This document shows positions 26,754 through 37,265 of a stretch of DNA of 64,000 bases, in pieces (position 1 is the stretch's first letter; each line of letters starts with the position of its first letter). The DNA is taken from NCBI GenBank assembly GCA_016720595.1, contig JADKKI010000019.1, positions 1 through 64,000 on the forward strand. Direction: 5' to 3'. A program made the translations under genes and the position numbers. Source of the stretch: Myxococcales bacterium. GTDB lineage: Bacteria > Myxococcota_A > Polyangia > Haliangiales > Haliangiaceae. The notes beneath the pieces are model-generated. The model ran no database searches. It was not told where the DNA came from and saw only the letters and a program-made list of their open reading frames with translations.

Positions 26754-27440
26754 GAGCAGCGACGGCTCGTCGGGGTCATCCGTCGTCACGCGCGGCGCCT
26801 CGGCGGGGCGTGGGGGCGGCGCGACGACCACGGGGCTCGATGGACGCGACGTCTCGACGCGCGCCACGGGGAGCTGCGGCCTGCTCGTCCGCGGCGCGGG
26901 CTCGGGCTTGGCGAGCCGGTGGAGATCGCGGCTGCGCTTGCTCGAGGCGTGCGCGCGGATCGCGCCGCGCGTGATCAAGGCCGCGATCGATCCGCCGATC
27001 AGCACGAGCGAGGCCATCGTCGAGGCGCCCGCGAACGACAGCAGCGAGTACAGGCCCAACCCCCCCAGTGCGCTCGCGGCGAGCACGGGCGTGAGCTCGC
27101 CGGTGGTCTCCTGCGCACTGCGCCGCGTGCGCCGGCGTGACAGGCCCACCGAGAGCGCGCCGAGGATCACCATCGGCAACGCGACGATCGTGCACACCAG
27201 CTCCACGGTGCGCGCCGTGCCGTGCGTGCTCGGGTGCGGGAAGATCAGCGTCGGTAGCAGGCCCTGCGAGGGCGCCTCGTCCACGCCGTGGATCGCGATC
27301 AGCGCGCGCACCTCGTCGTTCGAGAGCGCCTTTCCTGCGAGGCCGACCTCGCCATCGGGGCGACGCTTTCCGCAGTGTGGGCAGACCAGGGCCGCCGCGT
27401 TCATCGGCTGCCCGCAGGCGGGGCAGGGGACCGCGCTCAG
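26748..27440 (-). CDS. Zinc-ribbon membrane protein; possible CTG start
   Basis: A protein of about 230 residues. The N-terminal double zinc knuckle CPACGQPM...CPHCGKRR is followed by two or three hydrophobic helices (VELVCTIVALPMVILGALSVGL, read in parts; LAASALGGLGLYSLLSF; MASLVLIGGSIAALI) and a Pro/Arg-rich tail. The zinc ribbon has to be translated, yet no ATG, GTG or TTG precedes it before sequence of the upstream gene. The CTG at 27438-27440 overlaps the upstream TGA as CTGA, matching the GTGA overlap of the two genes before it. Function unknown; the operon context suggests a membrane partner of the TldD/PmbA-like proteins. Confidence 0.68.
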   Translation of the reverse strand: MSAVPCPACGQPMNAAALVCPHCGKRRPDGEVGLAGKALSNDEVRALIAIHGVDEAPSQGLLPTLIFPHPSTHGTARTVELVCTIVALPMVILGALSVGLSRRRTRRSAQETTGELTPVLAASALGGLGLYSLLSFAGASTMASLVLIGGSIAALITRGAIRAHASSKRSRDLHRLAKPEPAPRTSRPQLPVARVETSRPSSPVVVAPPPRPAEAPRVTTDDPDEPSLLK

Positions 27441-28693
27441 ATCAGCTCCGCATCTTCGATCAGCACGGCGGCGGGGCCGAGGTACGGGCCACGGCGCAGC
27501 GCGGTGGAGCTGCGCCGGGCGCGCGCGAGAGCGGCCACGAGATCGAGACGGAGCGTCCCACCGGTGAACGCCTGCCCGGTCTGGCGATCGATCGCGAGGC
27601 CGAGCTCGAGGCTCGCATCGCCGGTGTAGGGATCGATCGCGAGCGAGCGCAGCCGGCGGACCTCGATGGTGCGGGTCGGGAGCGGTGCATCGTTCCAGGT
27701 GCCGCGGGCGATCACGAGGTTGCGCACGCCGCCGTTCGGATCGACCTTGCGCCGCGCGGCCTCGCGCGCGGAGATCCCGAGGCCGGTGGCGATGCCGCGC
27801 TCGATCAGTGCGAACCGGCGCACGGCGTCGCCCTCGTCGCCCACCGGCGCGGAGCGCGCCGCGAAATCGAGCGCACCATCGGAGGTGATGGTCAGCGGCT
27901 CGGCGATCTGATCGGCGCCCGGAGCGATCGCGGTGGACTGGCGATACCGCGTGAGGCCCTGGCGCTCGGTCTCGGCGCTCGCGTGATCGGCGAACACGGA
28001 CCACACGCCGAGGCCGCCGCCGTGCAGCAGCGCGTCCGCGCCGAGGATCACCGCGCAGGGGCCGAGGACGGGTGCGCCGGCACCGCCGATCAGGGCGAGG
28101 TCGGTCGCGGCGCGGGCGATCGCATCATCGAGATCCAGATCTCCGCGCCGGCGCGCCTCGCGCGTGATCTCGAGGCTGTGTTCGCCGAGCGCGACCAGGC
28201 CCTCGGCGCGCAGGTTGGTGGCGGTCCACGCGGTGTGGAAGCCTGACTCCGCCTGCACGGTGACCCGCTCGCGGAGGAGCTCGAGCGCGAGCCGCACCTC
28301 TGTACCCCCGGGGCGCTTCGCCTTGGCGGCGAGGTCGGCGGCGACCACGGCGAGATCAGCGCGCTCGAGCACGGGATCGAGGACGTTGACCTTCGCGGGT
28401 GCTGCGGCCGGTGTGGAGGTCCAGGCCGGGCCGATCGCGGCGCTGGCGAGCGAGATCGCCTGATCCACGAGGTCACCCGCCTCGCCCTGCCGCGTGCCGA
28501 GCTCCAGGTGGGCGGTGCCGCGACCGCGCGAGACGTCGTGGTGCACGATCAAGGTCCAGCGCGTGCGCGACTCTGCGCGGCGGAGGGCGCGATCCTCGAC
28601 CAGGCTCGCCACCTCCTGCGCGCGCTCGATCACCACCCAGTCGGCGACCTTGCGCGCCGTCAGCGCCGAGACCAGAGCGCGCCGCGAGATCAC
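27437..28693 (-). CDS. TldD/PmbA-like protein without HExxxH
   Basis: A 418-residue member of the TldD/PmbA fold by eye. The N-terminal half has the substrate-cavity region (GTAHLELGTRQGEAGDLVDQ read in parts), and the C-terminal half has GDEGDAVRRFALIERGIATG and the barrel strands. Where TldD has its HExxxH zinc site, this protein has CAVILGADALLHGGGLG, so it should not be a metalloprotease by itself. PmbA/TldE subunits are similarly inert and pair with TldD. The GTG at 28693 overlaps the upstream TGA (GTGA); an upstream ATG at 28759 would overlap by 70 bases. No export signal is seen on this subunit. Confidence 0.72.
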   Translation of the reverse strand: MISRRALVSALTARKVADWVVIERAQEVASLVEDRALRRAESRTRWTLIVHHDVSRGRGTAHLELGTRQGEAGDLVDQAISLASAAIGPAWTSTPAAAPAKVNVLDPVLERADLAVVAADLAAKAKRPGGTEVRLALELLRERVTVQAESGFHTAWTATNLRAEGLVALGEHSLEITREARRRGDLDLDDAIARAATDLALIGGAGAPVLGPCAVILGADALLHGGGLGVWSVFADHASAETERQGLTRYRQSTAIAPGADQIAEPLTITSDGALDFAARSAPVGDEGDAVRRFALIERGIATGLGISAREAARRKVDPNGGVRNLVIARGTWNDAPLPTRTIEVRRLRSLAIDPYTGDASLELGLAIDRQTGQAFTGGTLRLDLVAALARARRSSTALRRGPYLGPAAVLIEDAELI

Positions 28694-30153
28694 GTGGCTC
28701 TCCGTCGCGCACGCACGAGCGCCCGCGAGCGCAGCCACGGCGCTTCGATCGATCGCCACAGCGGCTCGCCGCCGAGCTCCTCGCGGATCACCGACGTCCC
28801 CGACTCCTCGGCCACGCCGCTCACGCCCGCGAGCAGCGCCGCGAGATCGCCCACCACCTCGACGTCCGCATAGACGCGCCCCGTGAGGCCGCCGTTCTTG
28901 ATCTCCTTGGCGCGCGCCACCGCGACGACGATCCGATCGCTCGACGGATCGAACACCGCGCCGAGCTTGCCCTCGAGCAGCCAGCCGTCGCTGTACAGGC
29001 TCTGCCTGGTGCCGGTGCCCGGCACGAGACGCAGGTGAGACGGCGTCGGCCCGAGCGCTCCGACGTGGCCTGGCCGCCGGCCGCGCCCCGCCGCGAGAGC
29101 GAGCTTGGCGGCGACCGCGGCGCGATCTCCGAGACGCCCGGCGACGCGGCCCTGATCGAGGAGCGTGACGGCGGTGGCGGGCTCGCCCTCGTCATCGAAC
29201 GCGAAGCCGCCGTACGCACCCGGGGTGCGGGGATCGTCGACCAGGGTCAACGACGGCGCGGCGACCTCGGCGCCGAGGGCGAGGCGCCGGTTGACCTCGG
29301 GCCGGCGCGCGGCCGTGGCGGTGAGGAGGCCGCGCACGGCGGCATCGATGATCGTCGCGGTGACGCTCGGCTCGAGCACCACGGTCTGCTCGCCATCGGA
29401 GAACGCGCCCGGCGTCATGAGCAGCATCGCGTTGGTGCTCGCGCCGGTGACCTCCTCCTCGGTGAGTTGCTGATCGTCGACCTCGCCGATCCAGCCGCGC
29501 TCGACCTCGCTGACGCTCGGCCGCGAACCGTTCCAGGCGGCGCGTGTGGCTCGCTTGCGCACGCGACGGACCTGCTGCTCGAGGTCCATGCCGGGACCGA
29601 TCGACCACACCGTGACGTCGTCGATGTCGATCATCGCCGCGGCGTAGACGATGCGGCTCGAGCCTGTCTTGTCATTGCGCATGATCGCGCCCACGCGATT
29701 GCGCAGCGCATCGTCGGCGATCTGCATCGGCTCCCTCGGAGATCGAGGAGGCTGCGGAAACGCCAGATCCGCGGCGCGCACCGAGCCCGGCGCCAGCGCA
29801 CGGGCCGCGGCCAGCACACCCGCACTGCTGAGCTCGTCGGTGACCTGCTCGCGCCAGGTGCCGTCCTTGTCGCGCACGGTCAGCACCACGCCATCGCGCT
29901 GCGAGCGCGCGACACCGGTGCCGAGGATGTCGATCGCGGCGGTGGTCCTCCGCCGGCTCACCGCGAGCGCATGGACGTGCGGATACACGGCGGCGAGCCG
30001 CGACACCGCATCGCGTAGCCACGCGCGAACATCGGAGCGGACCAGCGGCGCCACGCGGACCTGCTGGATGGGCGCGCCGCAGCCGAAGGCGAGCAGCAGC
30101 GAGGCCGAGCCCACGCCCAGGCCTGCGAGCATCTCGCGCCGGTTCCAGGTCAC
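28690..30153 (-). CDS. Exported TldD/PmbA-like protein with Tat/lipobox signal
   Basis: A 487-residue TldD/PmbA-like protein. The GTG at 30153 starts TWNRREMLAGLGVGSAS, a twin-arginine-type signal that ends LLLAFGC, so it is probably a Tat-exported lipoprotein. Family members are normally cytoplasmic, so export is unusual. The body has the expected blocks (TEEEVTGASTN, VTLLDQGRVAG, SLYSDGWLLEGKLG, GGLTGRVYADVEVVGD). At the metal site it reads VVLEPSVTATIIDAAVRG, with no HExxxH. It is translationally coupled to the next TldD/PmbA-like gene, and the two may form a heterodimer, although only this one has a signal peptide. Confidence 0.75.
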   Translation of the reverse strand: MTWNRREMLAGLGVGSASLLLAFGCGAPIQQVRVAPLVRSDVRAWLRDAVSRLAAVYPHVHALAVSRRRTTAAIDILGTGVARSQRDGVVLTVRDKDGTWREQVTDELSSAGVLAAARALAPGSVRAADLAFPQPPRSPREPMQIADDALRNRVGAIMRNDKTGSSRIVYAAAMIDIDDVTVWSIGPGMDLEQQVRRVRKRATRAAWNGSRPSVSEVERGWIGEVDDQQLTEEEVTGASTNAMLLMTPGAFSDGEQTVVLEPSVTATIIDAAVRGLLTATAARRPEVNRRLALGAEVAAPSLTLVDDPRTPGAYGGFAFDDEGEPATAVTLLDQGRVAGRLGDRAAVAAKLALAAGRGRRPGHVGALGPTPSHLRLVPGTGTRQSLYSDGWLLEGKLGAVFDPSSDRIVVAVARAKEIKNGGLTGRVYADVEVVGDLAALLAGVSGVAEESGTSVIREELGGEPLWRSIEAPWLRSRALVRARRRAT

Positions 30154-30246
30154 GGCGCGAGCATGCCACGGGGCCAAGGCGCGCGGGCGTGCGGTCGGTG
30201 ACGCTCAGGGCGCAGCGACGCGGCCGCGGGCGACGAGCGCATCGAG

Positions 30247-30300
30247 AGAACCTAACCAACAACAAACCAACAACAAACGAAAAAACCAAACTCAAAACAC
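30247..30300. repeat. A/C-rich low-complexity tract
   Basis: About 54 bases with almost no G on the plus strand, including the tandem unit AACCAACAACAA and a run of six A. The local G+C is near 40% against about 70% around it. It lies between the 3' end of the carboxypeptidase gene and the start of the TldD/PmbA-like operon, and reads as a U/G-rich segment in transcripts of that strand. Confidence 0.75.
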
Positions 30301-31170
30301 CAGTTCGGTCTCGAGCTTGGGCGAGCCGCGCTTCGGACGCTTGGTGGAGATCTTCGAGCCGGGCGCGCCGCGCTCGATCCACGAGGCGACCCGGTTGAAG
30401 TCCCCGAACCGGGTCAGCTTCTCGTTCGCGCCGAGGAACGCCATCACGATCTCGTGGTTCTCGAACCGCGCGGCGGTGATGAAGCAGTACCCGGCGGGCT
30501 TGGTGTAGCCGGTCTTGCCACCGATCACGTCGTACTTGCGGGCGACCAGCGCCTGGTTGGTGGTGCCGTAGCCGATCTTCGCGTACCGATCCTTCGACAC
30601 GACCTCGGCAAAGTCCTCGTGCATGATCCCGCGCAGCACCTCATCCTCGAGGGCAGCGCGCAGGGCGATCGCCATCTCGCGCGCCGTGGAGACGTTGCCG
30701 CGGAGGCCCGAGGTGTCGGTGAACTTGGTGCGCTTGAGGTGAAGGTCCTTGGCGACCTTGTTCATCGCCTTGATCAGCTCGTCCGGGTCCATCCCCGCGG
30801 CGCGCCCAAGCGCGGTGGGCGCACGGTTGTCTGACGCCATGAGCATGGCGCGCAGGAGATCCTTGTTCTTGAACGTCTGCCCGATATCGAGCCGGGTCCG
30901 GGCCCCGCCGGCGGCCGACTTCGCGTCTGCCTTCGTGATCTCGGTCCAGCCATCCAGGTCCAGCTCGTGCTGCCGGACCGCCATCGCCACGAAGATCTTC
31001 GTGGTCGACGCGATCGGCCGGATCTCGTCGGCATCCTTGCTGAAGATCTCCGCGCCGGTCTCTGCGTCTATAGCGATGGCCGACCGGGACTTCACCTCGG
31101 GTAGGTCATCCGCCCAGGTTTCCCGTGCGCAGAGCACACCAAGAACAGCCCACATGACGAAGGTGCGCAC
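30292..31170 (-). CDS. D-alanyl-D-alanine carboxypeptidase (peptidase S11)
   Basis: Serine D,D-carboxypeptidase of 292 residues that trims D-Ala from peptidoglycan stem peptides in the periplasm. Motifs follow the penicillin-binding order: SxxK as ASTTKIF, SxN as ASDNRAP, and KTG as GGKTGYT. A signal peptide ([20 protein letters not shown]) fits a GTG start at 31170; an ATG at 31155 is also possible. It lacks the C-terminal beta domain and amphipathic anchor of longer family members. It is divergent from the kinase-PEGA gene, so the 81-bp gap should hold promoters for both. Confidence 0.92.
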   Translation of the reverse strand: MRTFVMWAVLGVLCARETWADDLPEVKSRSAIAIDAETGAEIFSKDADEIRPIASTTKIFVAMAVRQHELDLDGWTEITKADAKSAAGGARTRLDIGQTFKNKDLLRAMLMASDNRAPTALGRAAGMDPDELIKAMNKVAKDLHLKRTKFTDTSGLRGNVSTAREMAIALRAALEDEVLRGIMHEDFAEVVSKDRYAKIGYGTTNQALVARKYDVIGGKTGYTKPAGYCFITAARFENHEIVMAFLGANEKLTRFGDFNRVASWIERGAPGSKISTKRPKRGSPKLETELVF

Positions 31171-31251
31171 GTTGGTAATCGTGACACGAGCCCCGCGGAA
31201 TCGCGACTTTTCACAAGGTTGTGGTCTAAGATGATGCGTCGCGGAGACCTC

Positions 31252-33075
<1,824 letters not shown>

Positions 33076-33092
33076 CCGCGCGGGGAAACCGA

Positions 33093-34205
33093 ATGAACCG
33101 ATGGAAGATCTTTGCTTGCACGTTGGTGCTGCTGCCGACGATCGCGGCGGCGCAGCCGACCACGCCTGACGAGTGGTACAAGGAAGGCGAGACCCAGTAC
33201 AACCTGGGCAACTTCCAGGGCGCCGTCGATGCGTTCAAGAAGGGCTTCGAGCTCGAGCCGAACGAGAGCAAGAAGGCCGCGTACCTGTACAACGTGGCGC
33301 AGGCGTACCGGCAGGCCAAGGACTGCAGCAACGCCCAGTTCTTCTACAAGCGCTATCTCGCGCTCAAGGAGAACGACACCAAGAAGCCGCTCAAGGAAGA
33401 GAAGCGCAAGGAGATCGAGGACCGCATCAAGGAGCTCGACGAGTGCGCCAAGCAGCAGGAGGCGATCCGGAACAAGCCACCTGACTCGAACCTCCGCCCC
33501 GACGGCGACGACGACAAGAACAAGGGCACCGGCGACAAGGGCACCGGCGACAAGGGCACCGGCGACAAGGGCACCGGTGACAAGGGCAAGGGCAAGGTCG
33601 TCGGCGAGACCGGCGATGGTGACGGTGATGGTGACGGCGATGGCGAGGGCGACGTCCAGAAGGGCGCCACCGTCTCGGCCGCGCCCAAGCTGCTGTCCCT
33701 CCGTGCGTTCGGTGGCGGCGCGAAGGTCAAGACCGGCGATCTCAAGGTGCCCATCCAGGCCACGTTCGGCCTGCTGGCGGGCTATCCGCTCTCACTCGGT
33801 CCCAAGCTGTGGCTCGACCTGGGCGCAGGCTTCACGTTCACGCCCGTGCCGTACGACAGCATGGGCACCAGCAAGAGCGCGAAGCTCGTCGGTCTCGTCG
33901 CCGATGTCGGTGTCTCGTACGAGGTGGCCTCGAAGTTCGCCCTGCGCGGCGACCTCGGCGTCGGCGCGCTGCTGTTCAGCGGCGTCAGCAACAGCCCGTT
34001 CACTGACAACCTGCCGGCCAACGGCGCGCTCACGATGTTCCATCTGCGGGTCGGCGTCAGCGCGGACTATGCGGTGACCCAGAACATCGTGGTGACCGCC
34101 ACGCCGTTCGCCTTCTCGTACAGCCCGGCCCACAAGGGCCTGCGCGACGACATCAAGTCGATCACTGCCATCGACTTCATGGTGGGCGTCGGGTATCGGA
34201 TGTAG
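33093..34205 (+). CDS. Exported TPR protein with Gly/Asp/Lys repeats and barrel-like C-terminus
   Basis: A 370-residue envelope protein with signal peptide MNRWKIFACTLVLLPTIAAA. Residues 25-100 hold TPR-like helices (EWYKEGETQYNLGNFQGAV, AYLYNVAQAYRQ). Then comes a low-complexity region: four GTGDK repeats and a GDGDGD run that could bind calcium. The C-terminal 170 residues alternate polar and hydrophobic like outer-membrane beta strands (KLWLDLGAGFTFTP, FALRGDLGVGALLFSG) and end in a terminal aromatic-type strand (MVGVGYRM). It follows the kinase gene by 17 bp, so the kinase may control or sense this protein; that link is inference. Confidence 0.78.
   Translation: MNRWKIFACTLVLLPTIAAAQPTTPDEWYKEGETQYNLGNFQGAVDAFKKGFELEPNESKKAAYLYNVAQAYRQAKDCSNAQFFYKRYLALKENDTKKPLKEEKRKEIEDRIKELDECAKQQEAIRNKPPDSNLRPDGDDDKNKGTGDKGTGDKGTGDKGTGDKGKGKVVGETGDGDGDGDGDGEGDVQKGATVSAAPKLLSLRAFGGGAKVKTGDLKVPIQATFGLLAGYPLSLGPKLWLDLGAGFTFTPVPYDSMGTSKSAKLVGLVADVGVSYEVASKFALRGDLGVGALLFSGVSNSPFTDNLPANGALTMFHLRVGVSADYAVTQNIVVTATPFAFSYSPAHKGLRDDIKSITAIDFMVGVGYRM
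33522..33581 (+). repeat. Four tandem 15-bp coding repeats
   Basis: AAGGGCACCGGCGAC is repeated four times in frame (the last copy has GGTGAC), encoding KGTGD. Slippage would change length by five residues without breaking the frame. Confidence 0.88.
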
Positions 34206-34207
34206 CG

Positions 34208-34942
34208 ATGAAGAAATGTCCCTTCTGCGCCGAGGAGATCCAGGACGAAGCGATCAAGTGTCGCTTCTGTAACTCGTTTCTCAGCGCGGCTCCGGCGGGC
34301 GCGGGTGCGGCGCCCGCGACGACGGCGGCTCCGGCGGAGGCGGCTCCGGCAGCTCCGGCTGCGGCTGCGAAGGAGGCCGCGGCCAGTGCGCATCCGTTCG
34401 CGCGCAACGCAGGCACCGCGGGAAGCCCGGGAAAGGATGCGCCGGAGGGCGAGCGCAAGGTGCTCTACGAGGGCGTGCCGTCGTGGAAGGCGTACCTCGG
34501 GCTGCACATCGCCTCCGGGTTCGGCGCGGTGCTCCTGATCGTGATCCTGCGGATGATCCACGGTGGCGATCCGCCGCTCGCGACCAAGTTCCTCGACGTG
34601 GTGATCCCGATCGCGGTCGCCGTGGTGTTCGGCTTCGGCCTCACGCTGTATCGCAAGTCGATCAAGTTCCGCGTCACCAACACGGTGATCGAGACCGAGC
34701 GCGGCCTGCTCTCGAAGCGGATCGACGTGCTGCAGCTGTGGCGCTGCCGTGACGTCAGCTACCGGCAGAACCTGGTGGATCGCATCCTCGGCATCGCGCA
34801 CATCGACGTGTACGCCCAGGACACCACCACGCCGCATATCGAGATCGTCGGGATGCCGGCCTCGCGGCAGCTGTTCGAGAACCTCCGGGATTCGATCGAG
34901 ATCCAGCGGCACGCGAAGAACGTCTACGGCGTGGTCAGCTGA
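34208..34942 (+). CDS. Zinc-ribbon membrane protein with bacterial PH domain
   Basis: A 244-residue protein. The N-terminal zinc ribbon is CPFCAEEI...CRFC (residues 4-21). An Ala/Pro-rich linker follows (about 28-80), then two transmembrane helices (ASGFGAVLLIVILRM, VVIPIAVAVVFGFGLTLY). The C-terminal bPH2-type domain reads IKFRVTNTVIETERGLLSKR, then VLQLWRCRDVSYRQNLVDR in two pieces. Proteins of this kind sit in the inner membrane with the PH domain inside; their ligand is unknown. It starts 2 bp after the TPR-barrel gene and belongs to the kinase operon. Confidence 0.8.
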   Translation: MKKCPFCAEEIQDEAIKCRFCNSFLSAAPAGAGAAPATTAAPAEAAPAAPAAAAKEAAASAHPFARNAGTAGSPGKDAPEGERKVLYEGVPSWKAYLGLHIASGFGAVLLIVILRMIHGGDPPLATKFLDVVIPIAVAVVFGFGLTLYRKSIKFRVTNTVIETERGLLSKRIDVLQLWRCRDVSYRQNLVDRILGIAHIDVYAQDTTTPHIEIVGMPASRQLFENLRDSIEIQRHAKNVYGVVS

Positions 34943-34961
34943 TTCGCCTTATCATCGAGGG

Positions 34962-36356
34962 ATGACGCTTCGTCTCTCGGTGCTGGTGATCCTGGGGCTG
35001 GTGGCGCGTGCGGGTGCGGAGCCGATCGACGCGGCGATCGAGCGCGCGAGCGCCGCGCACAAGGCGCTCGTCGTCGAGGTCGGCGCCGAATGGTGTGGGC
35101 CGTGCAAGGAGTTCGAGAAGCACATCCTTCCGGACCACCGGGTCCAGGACGCGCTGCGGTCCGTGGTGTTCGTCCGGTACGACGCCGACGAGCCCGAGGG
35201 TGAGGCCGTGGTCAAGCGCCTCCAGATCACCGGGTTCCCGACGTTCGTGGTGCTCGGTGCGCGTGGTGCGGAGCAGAGCCGGCGCGCGGGCTCACCCGAT
35301 GGCGAGGATGGCGTGCAGGCGTTCCTCGAGATCGTGCGCGACGCGGAAGGTGCGCTCGACGACGAGCTGACGATCCACGCCAAGCTCAAGGCGCACCCGG
35401 GCGATCTCGGCGTGGAGCTCGCGGCGGCGCGCTGGTACGTGGCGCGCAAGCTGCCGCGCGAAGCGCTGTACCACTACGAATCCGTGGCGAGCGATGCGAA
35501 GGCGTCGAAGCTCCAGCGGCGTACGGCCCTCGAGGCCGCAGGGCACCTCAAGCGCGTGCTCGCGTGGCGCGCGCAGCTGATCGACGACACCGTGGCCCTC
35601 CTGCGCAGCGCGCCGGACCTCGCCGAGTACGATGACCTCGTGCTCGCCACGGTGGGCTCCACGCTCCCACCCGAGGAGGCGAAGGCCCTGGTGGCCACCG
35701 TGCTCGCCGCGCAGACCGACGAGGACACGCTGAACGGGATGGTCTATGTCGCGCTCGCGGCGGGTGCCCACGAGGCCGCGCTGACCGCCGCCGAGAAGGT
35801 GGTGGCGAAGAAGCGCAGCCCGCAGTTCCTCGACACGCTCGCCGAGGTCCGACACGCGCGCGGCGAGCGAGAGGAGGCACTGAAGCTCGAGGACGAGGCG
35901 CTCCAGCTCGCCCCGACGTTCGCCGAGCTGATCGCGAACCGGGCGCGGTTCGCGACCTCCCGGCGCGAGTCGAACGAGATCATGACCGCACGGGCCCGGG
36001 CCGAGGCGCTGCGCGCGCGGTTCGAGAAGGTCGATCAGCTCGATCGCGTGTCCCTTGCGAGCCAGCCCAGTACGCCGAAGCGGAACCGAGCGGCCGAGGC
36101 GATGAAGGCGGAGACCGCGCTGGAGAAGGTCGTGGCGAAGCGGTGCAGGGAGGCGGCCGGGACGAGCGGCTATGCCCACGCACAGGTGGTGGTAGATCGA
36201 GAGCGGATCACGGCGGTCACGCCGTACACCGATGCGCTGGCGAGCGCTGCGCTGCGCGGGTGCATCTCGCGCGAGCTGCTGGGCCAGGCGCTCCTCGATC
36301 CGGGCTTGGCCGCGAACAGCCGCGAGCGGACACTGACGCTGAAGTTCAAGCGCTGA
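34962..36356 (+). CDS. Exported thioredoxin-fold protein with TPR-like region
   Basis: A 464-residue protein. The signal (MTLRLSVLVILGLVARAGA) is followed by a thioredoxin domain with VGAEWCGPCKEFEKH and GFPTFVVLG. The middle is helical and TPR-like (LVATVLAAQTDEDTLNGM, LDTLAEVRHARGEREEALK). The C-terminal 100 residues hold two cysteines and end in TLTLKFKR, resembling the AgmX/PglI-type tails seen in myxobacterial proteins. It likely handles disulfides of envelope proteins. The ATG at 34962 follows a GAGGG. It is the last gene of the kinase operon. Confidence 0.8.
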   Translation: MTLRLSVLVILGLVARAGAEPIDAAIERASAAHKALVVEVGAEWCGPCKEFEKHILPDHRVQDALRSVVFVRYDADEPEGEAVVKRLQITGFPTFVVLGARGAEQSRRAGSPDGEDGVQAFLEIVRDAEGALDDELTIHAKLKAHPGDLGVELAAARWYVARKLPREALYHYESVASDAKASKLQRRTALEAAGHLKRVLAWRAQLIDDTVALLRSAPDLAEYDDLVLATVGSTLPPEEAKALVATVLAAQTDEDTLNGMVYVALAAGAHEAALTAAEKVVAKKRSPQFLDTLAEVRHARGEREEALKLEDEALQLAPTFAELIANRARFATSRRESNEIMTARARAEALRARFEKVDQLDRVSLASQPSTPKRNRAAEAMKAETALEKVVAKRCREAAGTSGYAHAQVVVDRERITAVTPYTDALASAALRGCISRELLGQALLDPGLAANSRERTLTLKFKR

Positions 36357-36384
36357 GCTCGAGCTCGAGGCGCGAACCTCAGCG
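36351..36384. terminator. Hairpin over convergent stop codons
   Basis: CGCTGAG and CTCAGCG form the outer 7-bp stem, each arm holding a TGA stop of one flanking gene. The loop itself contains GAGCTCGAGCTC, which can fold further. Confidence 0.45.
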
Positions 36385-36681
36385 GATCTTGGCCTTCGGG
36401 ATCTGCTGCTCGGCGCGCCAGGCCTTCTTCGCCAGCGCGTTCTGGATGCCGAGCGCGGCGGACACCGCCACGGCGAAGCTGACGAAGGTCACCCACAGCA
36501 CGAACGTGCCGCCGCTCATCTGCCCGCGGGTGACGTGCATGGTGTGGGCCTCCTTGTCGGGCTGCACCCCTGCGTTCGCGAGGAAGTACGCGATGCCCGC
36601 GACCGCGCCGCCGATCAGGAGCGAGAGCACGATCCGGCGCATGCGACCGGAGCTGTCCTTGAGGTCGGGGATCTCGCTCAC
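36379..36681 (-). CDS. Small two-helix membrane protein
   Basis: A 100-residue protein with two hydrophobic helices, IVLSLLIGGAVAGIAYFLA and TFVLWVTFVSFAVAVSAALG, and a basic C-terminus ending KIR. It is the last gene of the second TldD/PmbA-like operon, 17 bp after the radical-SAM gene. It may anchor that system to the membrane, which is inference. No family was recognised. Confidence 0.65.
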   Translation of the reverse strand: MSEIPDLKDSSGRMRRIVLSLLIGGAVAGIAYFLANAGVQPDKEAHTMHVTRGQMSGGTFVLWVTFVSFAVAVSAALGIQNALAKKAWRAEQQIPKAKIR

Positions 36682-36698
36682 CCCTCCAGGATACCGCG

Positions 36699-37265
36699 TC
36701 AGCGCTTGAGCTTGAGCGGATTCACGCCGGTCAGCACGAGTTCCCCGGTCGGGCTGATCCGGATCTCCGCGATCGGCGTGGCCTCGACGTCGGCGAGCGT
36801 GTAGCGCGGGGTCAGGAGCTGGATCCGCTGGTTGGCCGAGCCGCGCAGGCCGGTGGCCAGACGATCGCCGGAGACGTAGCGGCCATCGACGAGCACATCG
36901 AGCTGTGCGAGGACCCCGGGGCCGCCGGGGAGCGCCCGGATCTCCTCGATCGTGTAGCCGGAGAAGGCCAGGGTGGAGAGGCCCAGGGCGCGCGCCGCCT
37001 CGAGCAGGGCGAGGGCAGCCGCGGGCTGCTGCAGGGGCTCCCCGCCTGACAGGGACAGGCCTTCGATCTTGCCGTCTGCCGCGGCCGCCGCGAGCTGCGC
37101 GGCGAGCTCGGAGATCTCGACCTCGCGACCGCCGGTGGCGTCGTGGGTTCCTGGATTGAAGCAGCCGGGGCAGCCGAGGGTGCAGCCCTGCATCCAGACC
37201 ACGAACCGCGCGCCAGGCCCGTTCGCCCGGCTGCGTGGCTCGAGGCCGTGGATCCGCGCGATCAC
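36699..37265 (-). CDS. NrdG-like radical SAM activase
   Basis: A 188-residue radical S-adenosylmethionine protein. The 4Fe-4S ligands are in MQGCTLGCPGCFN (CxxxCxxC). The SAM-binding GGEP lies in LSLSGGEPLQ, followed by STLAFSGYTIEEI as in the anaerobic ribonucleotide reductase activating enzyme group. No nrdD or other glycyl-radical enzyme gene is present here, so its partner is unknown. The GTG at 37265 overlaps the TGA of the upstream TldD/PmbA-like gene (GTGA), placing it firmly in that operon. A role in modifying a peptide or protein handled by the TldD pair is possible but unproven. Confidence 0.82.
   Translation of the reverse strand: MIARIHGLEPRSRANGPGARFVVWMQGCTLGCPGCFNPGTHDATGGREVEISELAAQLAAAAADGKIEGLSLSGGEPLQQPAAALALLEAARALGLSTLAFSGYTIEEIRALPGGPGVLAQLDVLVDGRYVSGDRLATGLRGSANQRIQLLTPRYTLADVEATPIAEIRISPTGELVLTGVNPLKLKR

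Noticed and set aside
33610..33660. GDGDGD run as a calcium-binding toxin repeat
   Set aside because: No RTX GGxGxDxxx pattern; it is a short low-complexity linker.
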